64,000 bases of DNA from Pyronema omphalodes (Eukaryota; Ascomycota; Pezizomycetes; Pezizales; Pyronemataceae), in assembly GCA_024516155.1 (NCBI GenBank), contig JAJJXM010000049.1:372001-436000 (forward strand), in the 5' to 3' direction. This document shows, in pieces, positions 42,692 through 54,589 of this stretch. The notes under the pieces were generated by a model. That model made no database searches and was not told the DNA's origin. It worked only from the letters and a program-made list of their open reading frames with translations. The translations under genes and the position numbers were made by a program. Numbering within the stretch: position 1 is the stretch's first letter; every line of letters begins with the position of its first letter.

Positions 42692-43778
42692 ATGCCGGGA
42701 CTACCGAGTATGTGAAATTTCCAGGAACTCCTTTCACCACATCTTTAAGCGCAGTCGCTAACCGAAACCTCGAACCTACAAACAGCGTCAGTCGATCTCG
42801 ACCAATGTCTCGAGCGCCTCTACAAAAAAGAGCTCCTCGCGGAGTCCGTAATCGAAGCCGTTTGCAACAAGCTGAAAGAACAGCTGATGCATGAATCTAA
42901 CGTCGTTCATATCCTCGCTCCTGTTACTGTGGTCGGTGATATCCATGGCCAGTTCTTCGACATGCTGGAAATCTTTAAGATTGGTGGCTTCTGTCCAGAT
43001 ACAAACTACTTGTTCCTAGGAGACTATGTTGACCGTGGTCTCTTCTCGGTGGAAACTATATCGCTACTAGTGTGCCTGAAGCTACGGTACCCGGATAGAG
43101 TACACCTTATTAGAGGAAACCATGAGAGTAGAGGAGTTACTCAGAGCTATGGGTTTTATACAGAGTGCTCGAGGAAGTATGGAAATGCAAATGTCTGGCA
43201 TCATTTTACGGATATGTTTGACTATTTGACCTTGTCGGTGGTGATTAATGATGATATCTTTTGTGTTCACGGAGGTAAGTCTATCACTCAGTTGGATTTT
43301 GATGGTTCACGGAAGCTGACATTACACAGGTCTATCCCCTAGTATCCACTCTATCGACCAAATTAAAGTAATCGACCGATTTCGAGAGATTCCCCACGAA
43401 GGTCCGATGGCGGATTTGGTTTGGTCAGATCCAGACCCAGAACGAGACGAGTTTGCACTATCACCTCGAGGAGCTGGTTACACGTTTGGAGCACAGGTGG
43501 TGAAGAAGTTCTTGGAGGTGAACAAGCAGAGCCATATTCTACGAGCACATCAGCTATGTCAGGAGGGCTACCAGGTGCTATACGACGATCGATTATCAAC
43601 GGTGTGGTCGGCACCAAATTACTGTTACCGGTGTGGAAATATGGCGAGTGTGTTGGAGGTTAATGATGCTGGAGAGAGATTCTTCAATGTGTTTGAAGCA
43701 GCGCCCGAAAATGAGGCGCATAGAAATGCGGCAACAGCACAGCAAGATAAGGGGGTTATTGTAGAGTATTTTTTGTAA
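42692..43778 (+). CDS. PPG1: PPG1-type PP2A-like serine/threonine phosphatase
   Basis: Three exons (42692-42707, 42786-43274, 43330-43778; introns 78 and 55 bp) give 317 residues. Metal-binding and catalytic motifs are complete: GDIHGQF, GDYVDRG, RGNHESR, the HGG spanning the second intron, SPRGAGYTFG, RAHQL and SAPNYCYRCGN. The N-terminus DLDQCLERLYKKELL and the IDQIKVIDRFREIPHEGPMADLVW segment match Ppg1 rather than PP2A, PP4 or PP6. It ends in the YFL tail typical of the methylated PP2A-family C-terminus. Ppg1 works with the Far/STRIPAK complex at mitochondria and ER, opposing mitophagy in yeast. It lacks the long C-terminal insert of the yeast protein. Confidence 0.93.
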
Positions 43779-44120
43779 CTTTGTGTTTTCTGTTTCGGGG
43801 CGGGGATTTTGTTCATTGGGTTTTATCGTACTATTCCTGGAGTTGGTTTTTTCTTTTTTACAGTACTTAAAGATGGGTTGATTTTCCTGTATTTGTTCAT
43901 ACACTAAAGATGATGAGAGAGCGGGAAAGACAATGCTAAATTAATGATCGCTAATAAAATTCATGTAGGGAGTACCCTGCTTTTCGTGATAAATGCAAGA
44001 ATCCTCCGCTGTGGACAAATATTGTCTTTTCATAACATATAGGACATCATGAATGGGGTATAACCGGATCGCCTTCTACGTACGTACGACTTCCATGAGG
44101 GCAGCTTATTGCGGAGGGGC

Positions 44121-45631
44121 CTAACCAACCAGACTAAAGGTGGGCTCAGGGAATGACGATGCGATAAGAGGCTTTGCAGGTAGCTTTCCACTAATAGGAG
44201 CCAGAATCTTCATGCGGCGTGTTTGTTCTTCCACAGATGCACTAAAACTGTTAGATTTTAATTCTCCAATCATGAAATAGGAAGCTTACACATATACAAA
44301 GCCCATCACGGTGCTTTCTGCCATCATTTCCTCGGTGTAATTCAATTCTGCATTGAGAACTGCTAGTATTGAGTGTTGCAGCAGTATTGAAGGTTCAGTC
44401 TGTGTATATAGAGGTTGCTTGAGCTCCTCACCAGCAGGTAGCAACTCCGAGCTCACATTACTTGCTGGAGTCTCAAATTAGCGATGATCTCTCTATGCTG
44501 AATAGATTTCCATACCTTGGCCAACTCTCCACACATTCATATCATCAAAGCTGACCGCCATTGTATAAGGAGATAGTGTCCGCTTGGGCTCACCAAAAAA
44601 GTATTCCTTCACCGCTGTCTCCCGAGACTGCTTCAAAAAGCTCTCGTCTCTATCCACACATCCTCCGGACTTTGGCACCTTGACCACAGTCACTGGATTC
44701 TGTGGGCGGCCCTCAAATCTCCTCTGAATATCTGAGTACAATCTTTCAGATCCCAAGACAATCAAGGTATCCACCGAGAATTCTGCCACCATATGTTGAA
44801 TCATATCATATCCTGAAGTCTGCGCTAAGTGTCCAGAAGTATCGATGATACATCCTGACGCCTTGTTTTCGGCATTATCCGAAACCCTGCTGGAGACAGC
44901 CAATGCCAACCGCGAAACCAAGGACTTGAACAACTTCTCATTTCCCTGGGGATCCTCCAATCCATAGTAATACACCAAAGGAAGCTTCGAAGGGACCGGA
45001 CTAGGTCCACTAGTAGGTGCCGTTCCAAATCCTTCTTCAATATCCAAAATTGTTGAAAAGCTCGTCGCAGTCAAAGTTCCAGGTAGCGAGAGCATACCCT
45101 CCTTAGGATCCAGATTAACCACCGTAGGTTGCCTTCCCATTCTTACAGCATATGCAGTAAGAATCTTCAACAGCGTAGTCTTTCCCGCGTCATGAGGTCC
45201 AATAATCATACATCTCGGACCCTGCTCCCCAGACTCCGCTGCCTTTCCTCTCTGCTTCTCCAATGCAAAATGGAGGTTGGAATAAGTCATCATAGGGGTC
45301 TCTTCGCTGGTGTATTCGGAGTATGGAGTGCCAGAGATCTCGAGGGTACATCCGTACCAGGTGTAGACGGCGGCTTTACATCCGGTGAACGTGAATTTCT
45401 GGCCGAGGGGAAGTTCGGTACCGAAGACTTCCGCTGCTCCACGGAGGAGCTTTACTTCGAGAGTTGATCCGTGGGCGACTTCGAAACGCCATTCGCGGTG
45501 AGCGGCGAGGTCTTGTGTGTATTCCCTGGGAGCATCTTGAGCCTAGTGAGGGATTAGAGCTGTGGAGGAAGTTTGGAGAGAATAGAACACACTGTGGGAG
45601 CTTCGTTTAACTGGAGGCCGGGGACTGACAT
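44121..45631 (-). CDS. CLP1: CLP1, mRNA cleavage and polyadenylation factor IA subunit
   Basis: Four exons (45631-45593, 45542-44516, 44464-44290, 44241-44121; introns 50, 51 and 48 bp) give 453 residues, normal for the family. The N-terminal beta domain (WRFEVAHGSTLEVKLLRGAA; GTELPLGQKFTFTGCKAAVYTW) precedes a P-loop (IIGPHDAGKTTLLK, about residue 128) and NLDPKEG. A Walker B-like region is GCIIDTSGHL. The C-terminal domain comes from exons 3 and 4 (SILLQHSILAVLN; ESTVMGFVYV; MKILAPISGKLPAKPLI). CLP1 bridges Pcf11 and the cleavage machinery in the nucleus; fungal forms bind ATP but lack RNA kinase activity. The long open frame stops early inside intron 2, so the last 100 residues are easily missed. 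Confidence 0.95.
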
Positions 45632-45867
45632 CGTGATGTTGCGGGAAGACGCGAATGGTGGGGGGGTAGCGGCTCTGTTTTAAGCTCCGTTCACTAGACG
45701 CGTTGCTTCACGTGTGCCATGGAAGGGAGCTTTGGCCAGCGTGAAGCCCTCGCGTCAACGTTGATTCCAAGTGATGAGCTATGTAGATTCCAATTACTGT
45801 AGCCACAGCATCATGTCAAGTATTACTTTGGGATTAAATGTGTTTTCTCTACAAAAAAATAACATAA

Positions 45868-46199
45868 TTAAACCCTAGATCTTGGGCGGTTGAAGACTCC
45901 TTCGTTTATGTCTGAATCTTCAAAATCAGAAGAAACTCCTCCCATGTCGGAGTCGTGAATCATCCCAGACATCTCAATGTTTTCCCATGCTCCGCTGTTA
46001 ACTGAGTTGAAATAAGTTCTTCCGAAAGATGGACGCGGGAGCCGGTCGCGTCGTAGACCATCGCCTAGACAAGAGGAGAGGACAAGAAAACCTATGACAA
46101 TTTAGATCTTGTTCTATTATCAGTAGTAAGGCTGAAAAACTCACAGATGAAGCAAATCAAAGGAATTATAAATAAGAAAACTATTATCCAAAGCATCAT
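45868..46199 (-). CDS. small single-pass membrane protein, 83 residues
   Basis: Two exons (46199-46145 and 46064-45868; 80-bp intron with GTGAGT donor and CTAG acceptor) join in frame. The protein starts MMLWIIVFLFIIPLICFIC, one clear membrane segment or signal anchor. A basic juxtamembrane stretch (DGLRRDRLPRPSFGR) follows, then an acidic, Ser-rich tail (SGMIHDSDMGG, SDFEDSDINEG) ending RPRSRV. I recognise no family. The gene lies between CLP1 and AP-3 beta, divergent from the latter with 218 bp between start codons. Intron signals, ATGATG start and ordered composition support a real gene, but transcript or comparative evidence is lacking. Confidence 0.55.
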
Positions 46200-46417
46200 G
46201 TTGAAATCCTGTTTGTCGTAAAAGATTGTTGAAAACACGGGAAGCTCACGGAACGTTAATTGTGGTCGGAGGCTGTCGCATGCGTCATGAGATCACACAC
46301 AAGTCCTCAGCCACCGGTGAATCCCTGATAGCATAGTAACTGCAACTACCAACCCCGCAACTCATCACCGCCCACGACCACAGCTCTTTCTACGACCTCT
46401 ATATCGCTTCACAAGCC

Positions 46418-48971
46418 ATGGAGTCACTTTCTAGGATATCTTCGGTACTCGAAACCGCCCGGGACCTGACACTGGAAGCTGCTCAGTCCGCCTCCGCGGC
46501 TGGCAGAACAGGTAGCCGCGGCGGAAAGCAGCTGTCATCCAAGGAGACGCGGAAACTTCTAAATAGTCGGATGGATCGCGAGGTGTTAGATGGTCTTCGG
46601 AGAGTCATTACTGTGAGCTAATGGAGGATTGTCGGTGTCGCTATCGCTAATAAAGCTATAGATGATGTCTCGTGGTACCGATTGCTCTGAGTTCTTCGCC
46701 GACGTCGTCAAGAATGTAGCTTCCCCGACTCTCGAAATCAAGAAACTCGTTTATATCTACCTCCTCCAATATGCCGAATCAGAACCCGACCTTGCTTTAC
46801 TCTCAATCAACACCATCCAGAAAGCTTTAAATGATCAGAATCAGGTGATTAGAGCTATGGCCATAAGGGTTATGTCGGGAATTAGGGTGCCGGTTATTTC
46901 ACAAATTGTAGCTTTGGCTATCAAGAAGGGTGTCACGGATATGTCAGCGTATGTCAGGAAATGTGCGGCCTTGGCTATTCCGAAGTGCTACAAATTGGAT
47001 CCTACGACTATGCCACAACTTACGGATCACTTATCAACTTTATTGGGAGACAAGAGTCATTATGTTATGGGAGCTGCGGTCATGGCATTTTTGGAGATTT
47101 GCCCTACAAGATACGACCTGATTCATACACACTACAGAGCTTTGGTCAAGATGTTGATAGATATGGATGAGTGGGGCCAATTAGCGCTTTTGAGGCTGCT
47201 GACAGGATACGCAAGACAGAGCTTTCCCGTTGTGAAAGGAAAGCGGGTGGTGAAGAAGAAGAATAAGGCACCGGGGAGTGCGGAAGAGTTCTATTCCGAA
47301 GACGAAGCAGCAGTTGGAGAGACTTCCGGGACACAAGAACTCAGTAGGGGGGTAGATCCAGACTTGGAGCTGTTGTTGAAGGCCTGCCCATTGTTATTAC
47401 AAAGTAGGAGTAGTGCGGTATGTATCTCCAACTTGGAGGAGATACAATGCTAATTTTATCAGGTTATTGTTGCTGTCGCACGTGTATACCGTCATCTAGC
47501 ACCGCCTGAGTATCTTGCCCGCCTCGCTGGACCACTTGTCAGTCTGCTTCGCGCTTCGGTTGATATCCAACATATTGCATTAATTAGCATTGTCTCGGTT
47601 GCCCTGGAAAATGCTCAGCCGTTCTCACAATTCGCCACTCATTTCCTTGTTCACCATTTGGATCCGCCTCACATTTGGAGACTAAAGTTGGAGGCATTAA
47701 CCTTAATATTTCCTTACGTCAACACTCACACCAAAAACCTCATCCTATCAGAACTGGAATACTTTGCACAGGGGTACGACAAGGAACTCATCAAAGAGGC
47801 AGTTCGCGCCATCGGAAGATGCGCACAGAGTGAAACACGGAATGCGGCAAGGTGTCTGCGCGTGCTTCTGAGACAGGTTGAGTCGTCAGATGGGACTCTC
47901 GTGGCCGAGTCACTTACGGTGATTCGACACATTATCCAGCAGAACCCTACTGCTCACTCGAAGACGGTTATTCGATTGGCCAAGGCACTTGATACTGCAA
48001 CAAACCCAACGGCTCGTGCAAGTATTATTTGGCTTGTGGGAGAATTCTCCGGTATGGATGATGGAAATAATGTTGCAGCCGATACCCTACGGATTTTGGC
48101 CAAGGACTTTTCCTCAGAGTCGGACCAGGCAAAACAACAGATTGTTTTGCTCGCTGCAAAAGTTTACGCACACCATCTCAATCGGACTCAGCCTACAAGA
48201 GCCCCGCTCAGAGCGGAGGAAGACGGAATCAGTGACGACGATGATGAAGCGCAGAAACACCCCATTGCGCTGTTGTTTTCCTATATCCTACTACTAGCAC
48301 GATATGACCTGTCTTATGATCTAAGAGACCGTGCTCGACTCTACAAATCCTTATTGTCGGTCCCGTCGTCTACTCAGCTCGCTACTCTGCTCCTACTTGC
48401 GCCTAAACCTACCCCTCAGGCCCCTAGTCCATCTTCAGGTAGAGAGGGTCTTACCCTGGGATCGGCAGCTATGGTTATCGGTAAAGAGGAGAGCATTAGA
48501 GGATATGAACCACTGCCAGATTGGGTCAGTGCTGATAGGGCTCCTAGTCCATCTGTACGAGAACCACCTGTCACTGCAGACTCGGCTCCCAGAAGCACAA
48601 TCGTAGCGACTGGAATCTCTTCCAAGGACCAGGCACGTTCAGGAGGTTATGGCAAACAGCCACTCGGCGCTAGTCCAAAATTCTCGCAGTTGGAAGAAAG
48701 AGGACCAGCTGTTGAAGCACGCCCCAAGTCCAATGAAAAAGTAGAGACTTCACTGGAGGACTTCTTGGCTAGTGATGACGAGTCAGAGGAGGAAGATGAG
48801 GAGGAAGATGAGGAGGAAGATGAGGAGAGTGAGGAGGAGAGTGAGGAGGATGATAGTGAGGAAGAGGACAGCGAGGAAGAGGATGACGAAGATGACGACG
48901 AAGAAGATGAGGACGACGATGATAGCGCAGACGAGAAGGAGAATTCTCAGCTACTAGGTGGCTCAAAGTGA
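46418..48971 (+). CDS. APL6: AP-3 adaptor complex subunit beta
   Basis: Three exons (46418-46612, 46662-47417, 47463-48971; introns 49 and 45 bp) give 819 residues. The adaptin N-terminal trunk is evident: SSKETRKLLNSRMDREVLDGLRRVI, VVKNVASPTLEIKKLVYIYLLQYAE, DLALLSINTIQKAL, IRAMAIRVMSGIRVPVI and HEAT-like helices to about residue 550. The C-terminal hinge is Pro/Ser-rich and ends in a run of about 60 mostly Asp/Glu residues (48775-48930) before NSQLLGGSK. The appendage (ear) domain of animal AP-3 beta is absent, as in many fungal orthologues. AP-3 carries cargo from Golgi to vacuole. The long beta trunk plus acidic hinge separates it from AP-1/2 beta. Confidence 0.93.
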
Positions 48972-49883
48972 AATATTCTCAGCCGTTCAGCTCCTAACTA
49001 GCAGAGAACGGAGTAATGGATTTTTTTTCTCTCTCCGATACTAAGATACGTGTACCTAAGTTGGCTTTGTGATGCTATCCCGAATTATGTAGTACATATA
49101 CGTAGTAAACTTCGTTGGGCCCTACAGTTCATGACGATCTACCACAGGGCTAGATACCGTCGTCAGTGTCATGATGTAGATAACAGATGTGTCCCTCGCG
49201 TCTTTCGCGATCGATGGCTGGGATTCAGTTAGGTTTCAGCTCTAGTGGCTGGCCACTCTTGCCCTGCAGGTCCTAGGCTCAGCCTGACTGGTGGGCTGGA
49301 TCATGGTGATGGCGATTCGTGGCTGTTGTCTTCAGCTAAGGACGGAATTCCGTCGGATATGGTTCGATAGCAGTTAATTCCCATATTGCTAGTACAGCTT
49401 TAGTTTGTCGTTCACTCCGTTGGAAAAGGTTGTAAAAGAAGTCTAAAGTTAGTCGAGTGTAGATATTACCATTTACAGCTGTCTCCGGGATGCTAGGCGG
49501 AATGGTTCCTGGCAGGTTGCCCCTCCACGTTACGTTACGTTGCACCCGCCGAGATATCGTAATTCCCCAGTCGGGCCAGTAGTAGACTCCCCAGTAGACC
49601 TCCGTACTCCCAGTCGCTCACTGAACACTTATAACAAGCACATTCCCGACCTCTCTCCTTTTCGATTTCTCGTTATTCTTTTATTGTGCTGTGATACCTT
49701 GATAACCTCTGAATTAGCATAATCTTCAGGTAAGAGCTTCTTTGGCTTCGGGATTCTGAGCATTCTTCAAGACTTGAAGATCTTCAACTCTCATTGAAAC
49801 AGCTACTAACAACACCTCAATTTAGAGATAGAATCGATACCTATATACCTTTACCTTCTTTATTTCTTAATAACTACAAAATA
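48972..49883. other. intergenic: AP-3 beta 3' end and UGDH promoter
   Basis: No gene seen. The last 150 bp are a pyrimidine-rich leader with short TA-rich blocks ahead of the UGDH ATG. Confidence 0.5.
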
Positions 49884-51760
49884 ATGTCCACTGCCGATAT
49901 CTCCAAGCTCGACACCAAGGTTGCCTCCGCGGTCAACGGATTCGCACAGGAGCAGAGAGACGGAGCTATGACACCAGCAGAGACGCGTCTTAGCAGACCT
50001 CTCGGAGCCACCGATGTCCCCCACAAGAAGGTTGAGAAGATCTGCTGTATTGGAGCAGGATATGTCGGTATGTTCCACCAGATTTCCCGACGGATGAAAC
50101 CCCCTTTGCAATTGGATCTGCAAGATGTAATTTGAGTTGTTTCATCTTTGGAAGTTCCATTGCGTAGCTTTCTCAGGCACAACCTACGAAGGAGCTTCCC
50201 TAGTGGCTGTGCCTGACAGATCTCAGGGTCTTCTAGTCCTTCCGTTTGCAGCATTGGTCTTAGTGGGGTAATTTATTCTAATTGCGGGGTGTTGTCTGTC
50301 ATACAGGAGGTCCCACATGTGCTGTTATCGCCGCAAAGAACCCTCACATCCAAGTTACCATCGTCGATCTCAACGCCGACAGAATCGCAGCATGGAACTC
50401 TGACAAGCTTCCCATCTACGAGCCGGGTTTGGATGAGGTTGTTCGTAGCTGCCGTGGACGTAACCTCTTCTTCTCTACCGATGTCGACAAGGCTATCATC
50501 GAGGCCGACTTGATTTTTGTCTCCGTCAACACTCCCACCAAGACCAAAGGACAGGGTGCAGGTTACGCTGCGGATTTGGGATATGTCGAGAGTGCAACCC
50601 GCCACATTGCAAAGGTCGCCCAAGGTGACAAGATTGTCGTTGAAAAGTCTACTGTCCCCTGTAGAACAGCACAGAGCATGCGTTTCATTGTAAGATTTCC
50701 TTCTCCGGCTTGTGCCAGAGGTATCACAGAACTCAAAGCTAACCCCCACTCCTAGCTCGAGGCAAACGCCCGCCCGGGAATCCACTTCGACATCCTCTCC
50801 AACCCTGAATTCTTGGCCGAGGGTACCGCCATCGCCGATTTGACTAACCCTGACCGTGTCCTTATCGGATCTCTTAACACACCCGCTGGACGTTCTGCTG
50901 CCGCATCTTTGGCCGATGTCTATGCGGGATGGGTCGACCGTCAGCAGATCATCACCATGAACCTCTGGTCCTCTGAGCTCTCCAAGCTCGCTGCCAACGC
51001 CTTGTTGGCCCAGCGTATCTCCTCTATCAACGCCTTGTCCGCTATCTGTGAAGCCACCGGAGCCGACGTTGATGAAGTTTCCTACGCCTGTGGACTTGAC
51101 CAGCGTATTGGAAAGCGTTTCTTGAAGGCCTCTGTTGGATTCGGAGGATCTTGTTTCCAGAAGGATATCTTGAACTTGGTCTACCTTTCCGAGTCATTGC
51201 ATCTTCCCGAGGTAGCCGCCTACTGGAGACAGGTTGTTGAGATGAACGAATACCAGAAGAAGAGATTCTTGAACCGTATCATCAGCTGTCTTTTCAACAC
51301 TTTGACTGGAAAGAAGATTGCTATTCTTGGTTTTGCTTTCAAGAAGGATACTGGTGATACTCGTGAGTCGGCCGCTATTACTTTGTGCAAGTACCTTAGA
51401 CAGGAACGTGCCAATGTCGCTATTTACGATCCTGAGGTCGAGGAGCGCCAGATCTGGATGGACCTTGCCGAGCCTGGAGTTCAGGATGAGAGAAAGGAGT
51501 TGGAGAAGCAGTTTACTATTGCTCCTTCCGCACTCGAGGCTTGCAAGGGTGCTGATGCTGTTGTCGTCTGTACCGAGTGGGATGAGTTTAGAAACTCTAA
51601 GCTTGACTACAAGAAGGTTTACGCAGAGATGAACAAGCCTGCTTTCATCTTCGACGGACGCCTTATTTTGGATCAGAAGGAGTTGGAGGAGATTGGATTC
51701 CATGTCGAGATGATTGGACGTCCTAGGAGTAACTTCCAGACTCCTAAGGATTGGGAGTAA
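49884..51760 (+). CDS. UDP-glucose 6-dehydrogenase
   Basis: Three exons (49884-50067, 50307-50689, 50756-51760; introns 239 and 66 bp) give 523 residues. The Rossmann motif GAGYVGG is split by intron 1 (about residues 57-63). Further signatures: [58 protein letters not shown], and the catalytic loop [10 protein letters not shown] (Cys about 322), then [16 protein letters not shown]. The enzyme oxidises UDP-glucose twice with NAD to UDP-glucuronate, a cytosolic precursor of UDP-xylose and uronic-acid polysaccharides of the wall or capsule. Residues 1-45 extend beyond the enzyme core. Third-codon positions favour C and T, suggesting high expression. Confidence 0.96.
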
Positions 51761-52060
51761 ATCACTCGATTTGGGATGAGGATAATAAGATGAGGAGAAT
51801 ATTTACTGGGTGGATCACTTTCTTTTTCTTTTGGTTTGGGATGAATCTTTTCGGCTTGGAGTTAAAATAATGGGGGATATCTGTTTCATTTGGTGGATAT
51901 TGTTCTGTTCTGTCTTTATAGTATGTTTTTTGTTATATTGTTTTTTTTAAGGCGATACCCTTGGGATGTCATACAACACGGTATTAGAGTAGATGATCAA
52001 TCATATCTTACATTTACCTGCACACTGAACCTGTTCCTATCCAACTCCAGCCCAAAATCC
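51761..52060. other. convergent 3' region (UGDH / OAR1-like)
   Basis: T-rich, low complexity. Holds both 3' ends; no gene. Confidence 0.5.
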
Positions 52061-53198
52061 TTACATACACCCCAACCCACCATCCACCCCAATAACAGCA
52101 CCATTTAAATACCCATTCTCCAAAACCATCTCAACAACCTCAGCAACCTCCTCCGGTGTCCCCATCCTACCAGATGGTCCCATCTCGGGCTTTAATCCCG
52201 CCGTCATCTCCGTCTCGATATATCCTGGACATATCGCGTTGACTCGGATGTTGCGTTGTCCGAGTTCTACCGCGAGAGATTTTGTTAGGCCGATTATACC
52301 CGCTTTTGAGGCGGCGTAGATTGATGAGCCCGGGACACCCTGTTTGGGGGGGGGGGGGGGGGTTAGTTTATGGTACTTGGCGGGGGGGGGGGGGGGGGGG
52401 AGAGAGAGGAGAGGGGGGAGGAATTGGAAAATGGTATGAGGAATTGGAAAATGGTATGAGGAATTGGAAAATGGTATGAGGAAAGGGAAAGGGTATGAGG
52501 AATTGGAAAATGGTATGAGGAGAGGGAAAGAGTATGAAAAGAAGGAACAAACCTTATAAGCCAAAACCGAAGCAATATTAACAATACAACCACTTTTTCT
52601 TCTCATCATAGATTTCGCAACAGCTCTACAGGCTAATGTAGTACCGAGAAGATTGGTGTTTAGAATGGAGATGACGTCTTGGATGGGAGTCGAGATTAGG
52701 AGGGATTTTTGGGATATGCCGGCGGAGTTTATGAGCGTTTGTATATCGGCCTATTTTTGGGAGGGGGAAGATGGGCGTTAGTGATTTGTTGCTGGTTTTT
52801 TTGAGTTGTACTTTTCCTTTCTTCTTTGTTTTCTAAGTTGCCATATATTTTATATAACCTGTTTCTTATATCCAATTTTCTATATCCCATTTCCTATTTC
52901 CCATTTCCTATTTCCTATTTCTCATATCCCACAAAGAAAAACAAAGCACAAGGGAAGAAAAACTTACATACTCCCTCCTAACCTCCTCCCAAATCTCAGG
53001 ACTCCCAACATCCCCAATAATAACTGAATGTTTCTGTCCCTCTCCATTCCCAACAGGAAGCTTCGCCATAGCTTCATGAAGCACATCCCCGTTGCGTGCC
53101 ATTAGGATACAGGATGCTCCGCGTTTTGCGAGGCGGTTGGCGATCGAGAAACCGATACCTCGTGAGCCGCCGGTTATCAGGATTTTGGGGGATGCCAT
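52061..53198 (-). CDS. OAR1: 3-oxoacyl-[ACP] reductase-like SDR (OAR1/CBR4 type)
   Basis: Three exons (53198-52968, 52750-52553, 52339-52061; introns 217 and 213 bp) give 235 residues, the classical SDR size. The cofactor motif TGGSRGIG follows the start; NSAG, the catalytic Ser in NIASVLAYK, and YAASK (Tyr-x3-Lys) are present. RVNAICPGYIETEM and GVDGGLGCM complete the fold. It matches the FabG-like reductases of mitochondrial type II fatty-acid synthesis, which make octanoate for lipoate; no clear targeting peptide precedes the Rossmann motif, so location is uncertain. Intron 2 carries C19 and C17 tracts on the coding strand and a 20-bp tandem repeat, with the branch point CTAAC directly before the C17 run. 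Confidence 0.87.
52421..52545 (+). repeat. 20-bp minisatellite in the OAR1 intron
   Basis: About five to six copies of GAGGAATTGGAAAATGGTAT and a shorter variant with GAAAGGGAAAG. Preceded on plus by G17 (52346-52362) and G19 (52382-52400). Confidence 0.9.
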
Positions 53199-54589
53199 TG
53201 TGGTGGTGGTGGTGGTGATGGGGGGTGCGGGGGGGTGGTGGGGGGTGGGATGGGTGGTATTGGGGGGGGGGGGTGTTGCTGCGGGAATAGGGCGGGGGGT
53301 TGCTGCGGAAAGGGGATGGGGAATTGAATATACCAAAGCCCAGGTGAAACGACAAACACAAACACAAACGCGGGGTGGTATGAAGATGGTGATGGTTGAC
53401 GTCACTAGTGCGCTACAAACGCGTGCGGCGTGTCTACAGTCGCATGTACATAGCGCGTACGACAGTGCAACAGCGCAACGGTGCAACAGCGTAATATGTA
53501 CCATCTCCTGGATATTTCCGTAGCGGGGAGGTACGGGTAGAAATTATAATGTGTTTATGATGGACGTGATGGATGGGATGGACGTGATGGGCGGGATGGA
53601 CGGGATGGGCGGGATATTTATTAATGGTGATGTATTCGATTAATTTGGACTGCTTCTGGAATTCATGGGTTATGGCTTAGTTTGTTGATAACTATGATGC
53701 TATGGATGGGAATGATATAGAAAGGAAATGGAAAGGAAATAGGATTAGTGGAGTTTGTTTTTAAGATGCTAGTTAATGGTAACTGAACAAAAAAAAGCAA
53801 AAAAAAGACTGGTATTATGTGTTTATCGATATACAGAGATTTTTATGAATTCTGATTATAATCTCGGTAATATTATTATGTTTTTTTTTTTCGGGCTTTC
53901 ATATACATCTCTGATGAACTAATTATTTCTAGGCATGCGTGGTACATACATAGTTATAATCACTTTTTTTTTGAACACATATTCGTCAACCTCGATGCTG
54001 CAATGATAATGATAAAATTGGTTTAGGGTGCGTTTGGACCTGGCAGTTGATTATTTTTGAAATCGGGGGCAGAATTGCAACGTGGAAGCCATTTATTCTA
54101 CTTCAACTCTGAATTTCTCGCTTCCATTTTACATGCATGCTAATACTCACCTTCGCAGCTTCGCTTCATCCAGGTTCCAACGCTAGGATATTGTAATCAA
54201 TTATCAACCAAATGGAATTGAAAAGGAAGTGACCGATCAGCATTATTATCATTCCATCTTCCCTATCAACCCCGGGGTTTGATCATCCTAAACTCACGGG
54301 TGGGTATATTTACTCCCAGTGTTTCCAGAATGAAAGAAAAAAAAAAGTATAAAATTCTAAATAAAAAAATCTAAATCAAATGACCAAGTAGAGAAGTTCT
54401 AATATGCCCGCCATGTACCCAGTGGTAGTTATACAGTACCCCACCCATCATATCCTCATCACATGTATTATATGCTTAATGCCCAATGCCCATATTCCTC
54501 TGCACCACTCATCTATAATCCCATCTATCGCCTGTACTATCTCTACACCTCTACACCTTTGTCGCCTCTGTCACCTGTGTCGCCTTTGG
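53199..54589. other. 1.4-kb gene-free stretch with a minisatellite
   Basis: A GATGGACGKG/GATGGGCGG decamer array occupies 53559-53614. The remainder is AT-rich with A and T runs. No coding signal or tRNA seen. Confidence 0.55.

Noticed and set aside
42712..42894. 60-codon frame at the PPG1 start
   Set aside because: It runs through intron 1; the spliced frame from 42692 restores the conserved Ppg1 N-terminus.
53559..53614. Decamer array as a CRISPR-like repeat
   Set aside because: Contiguous units without spacers in a eukaryotic genome; an ordinary minisatellite.
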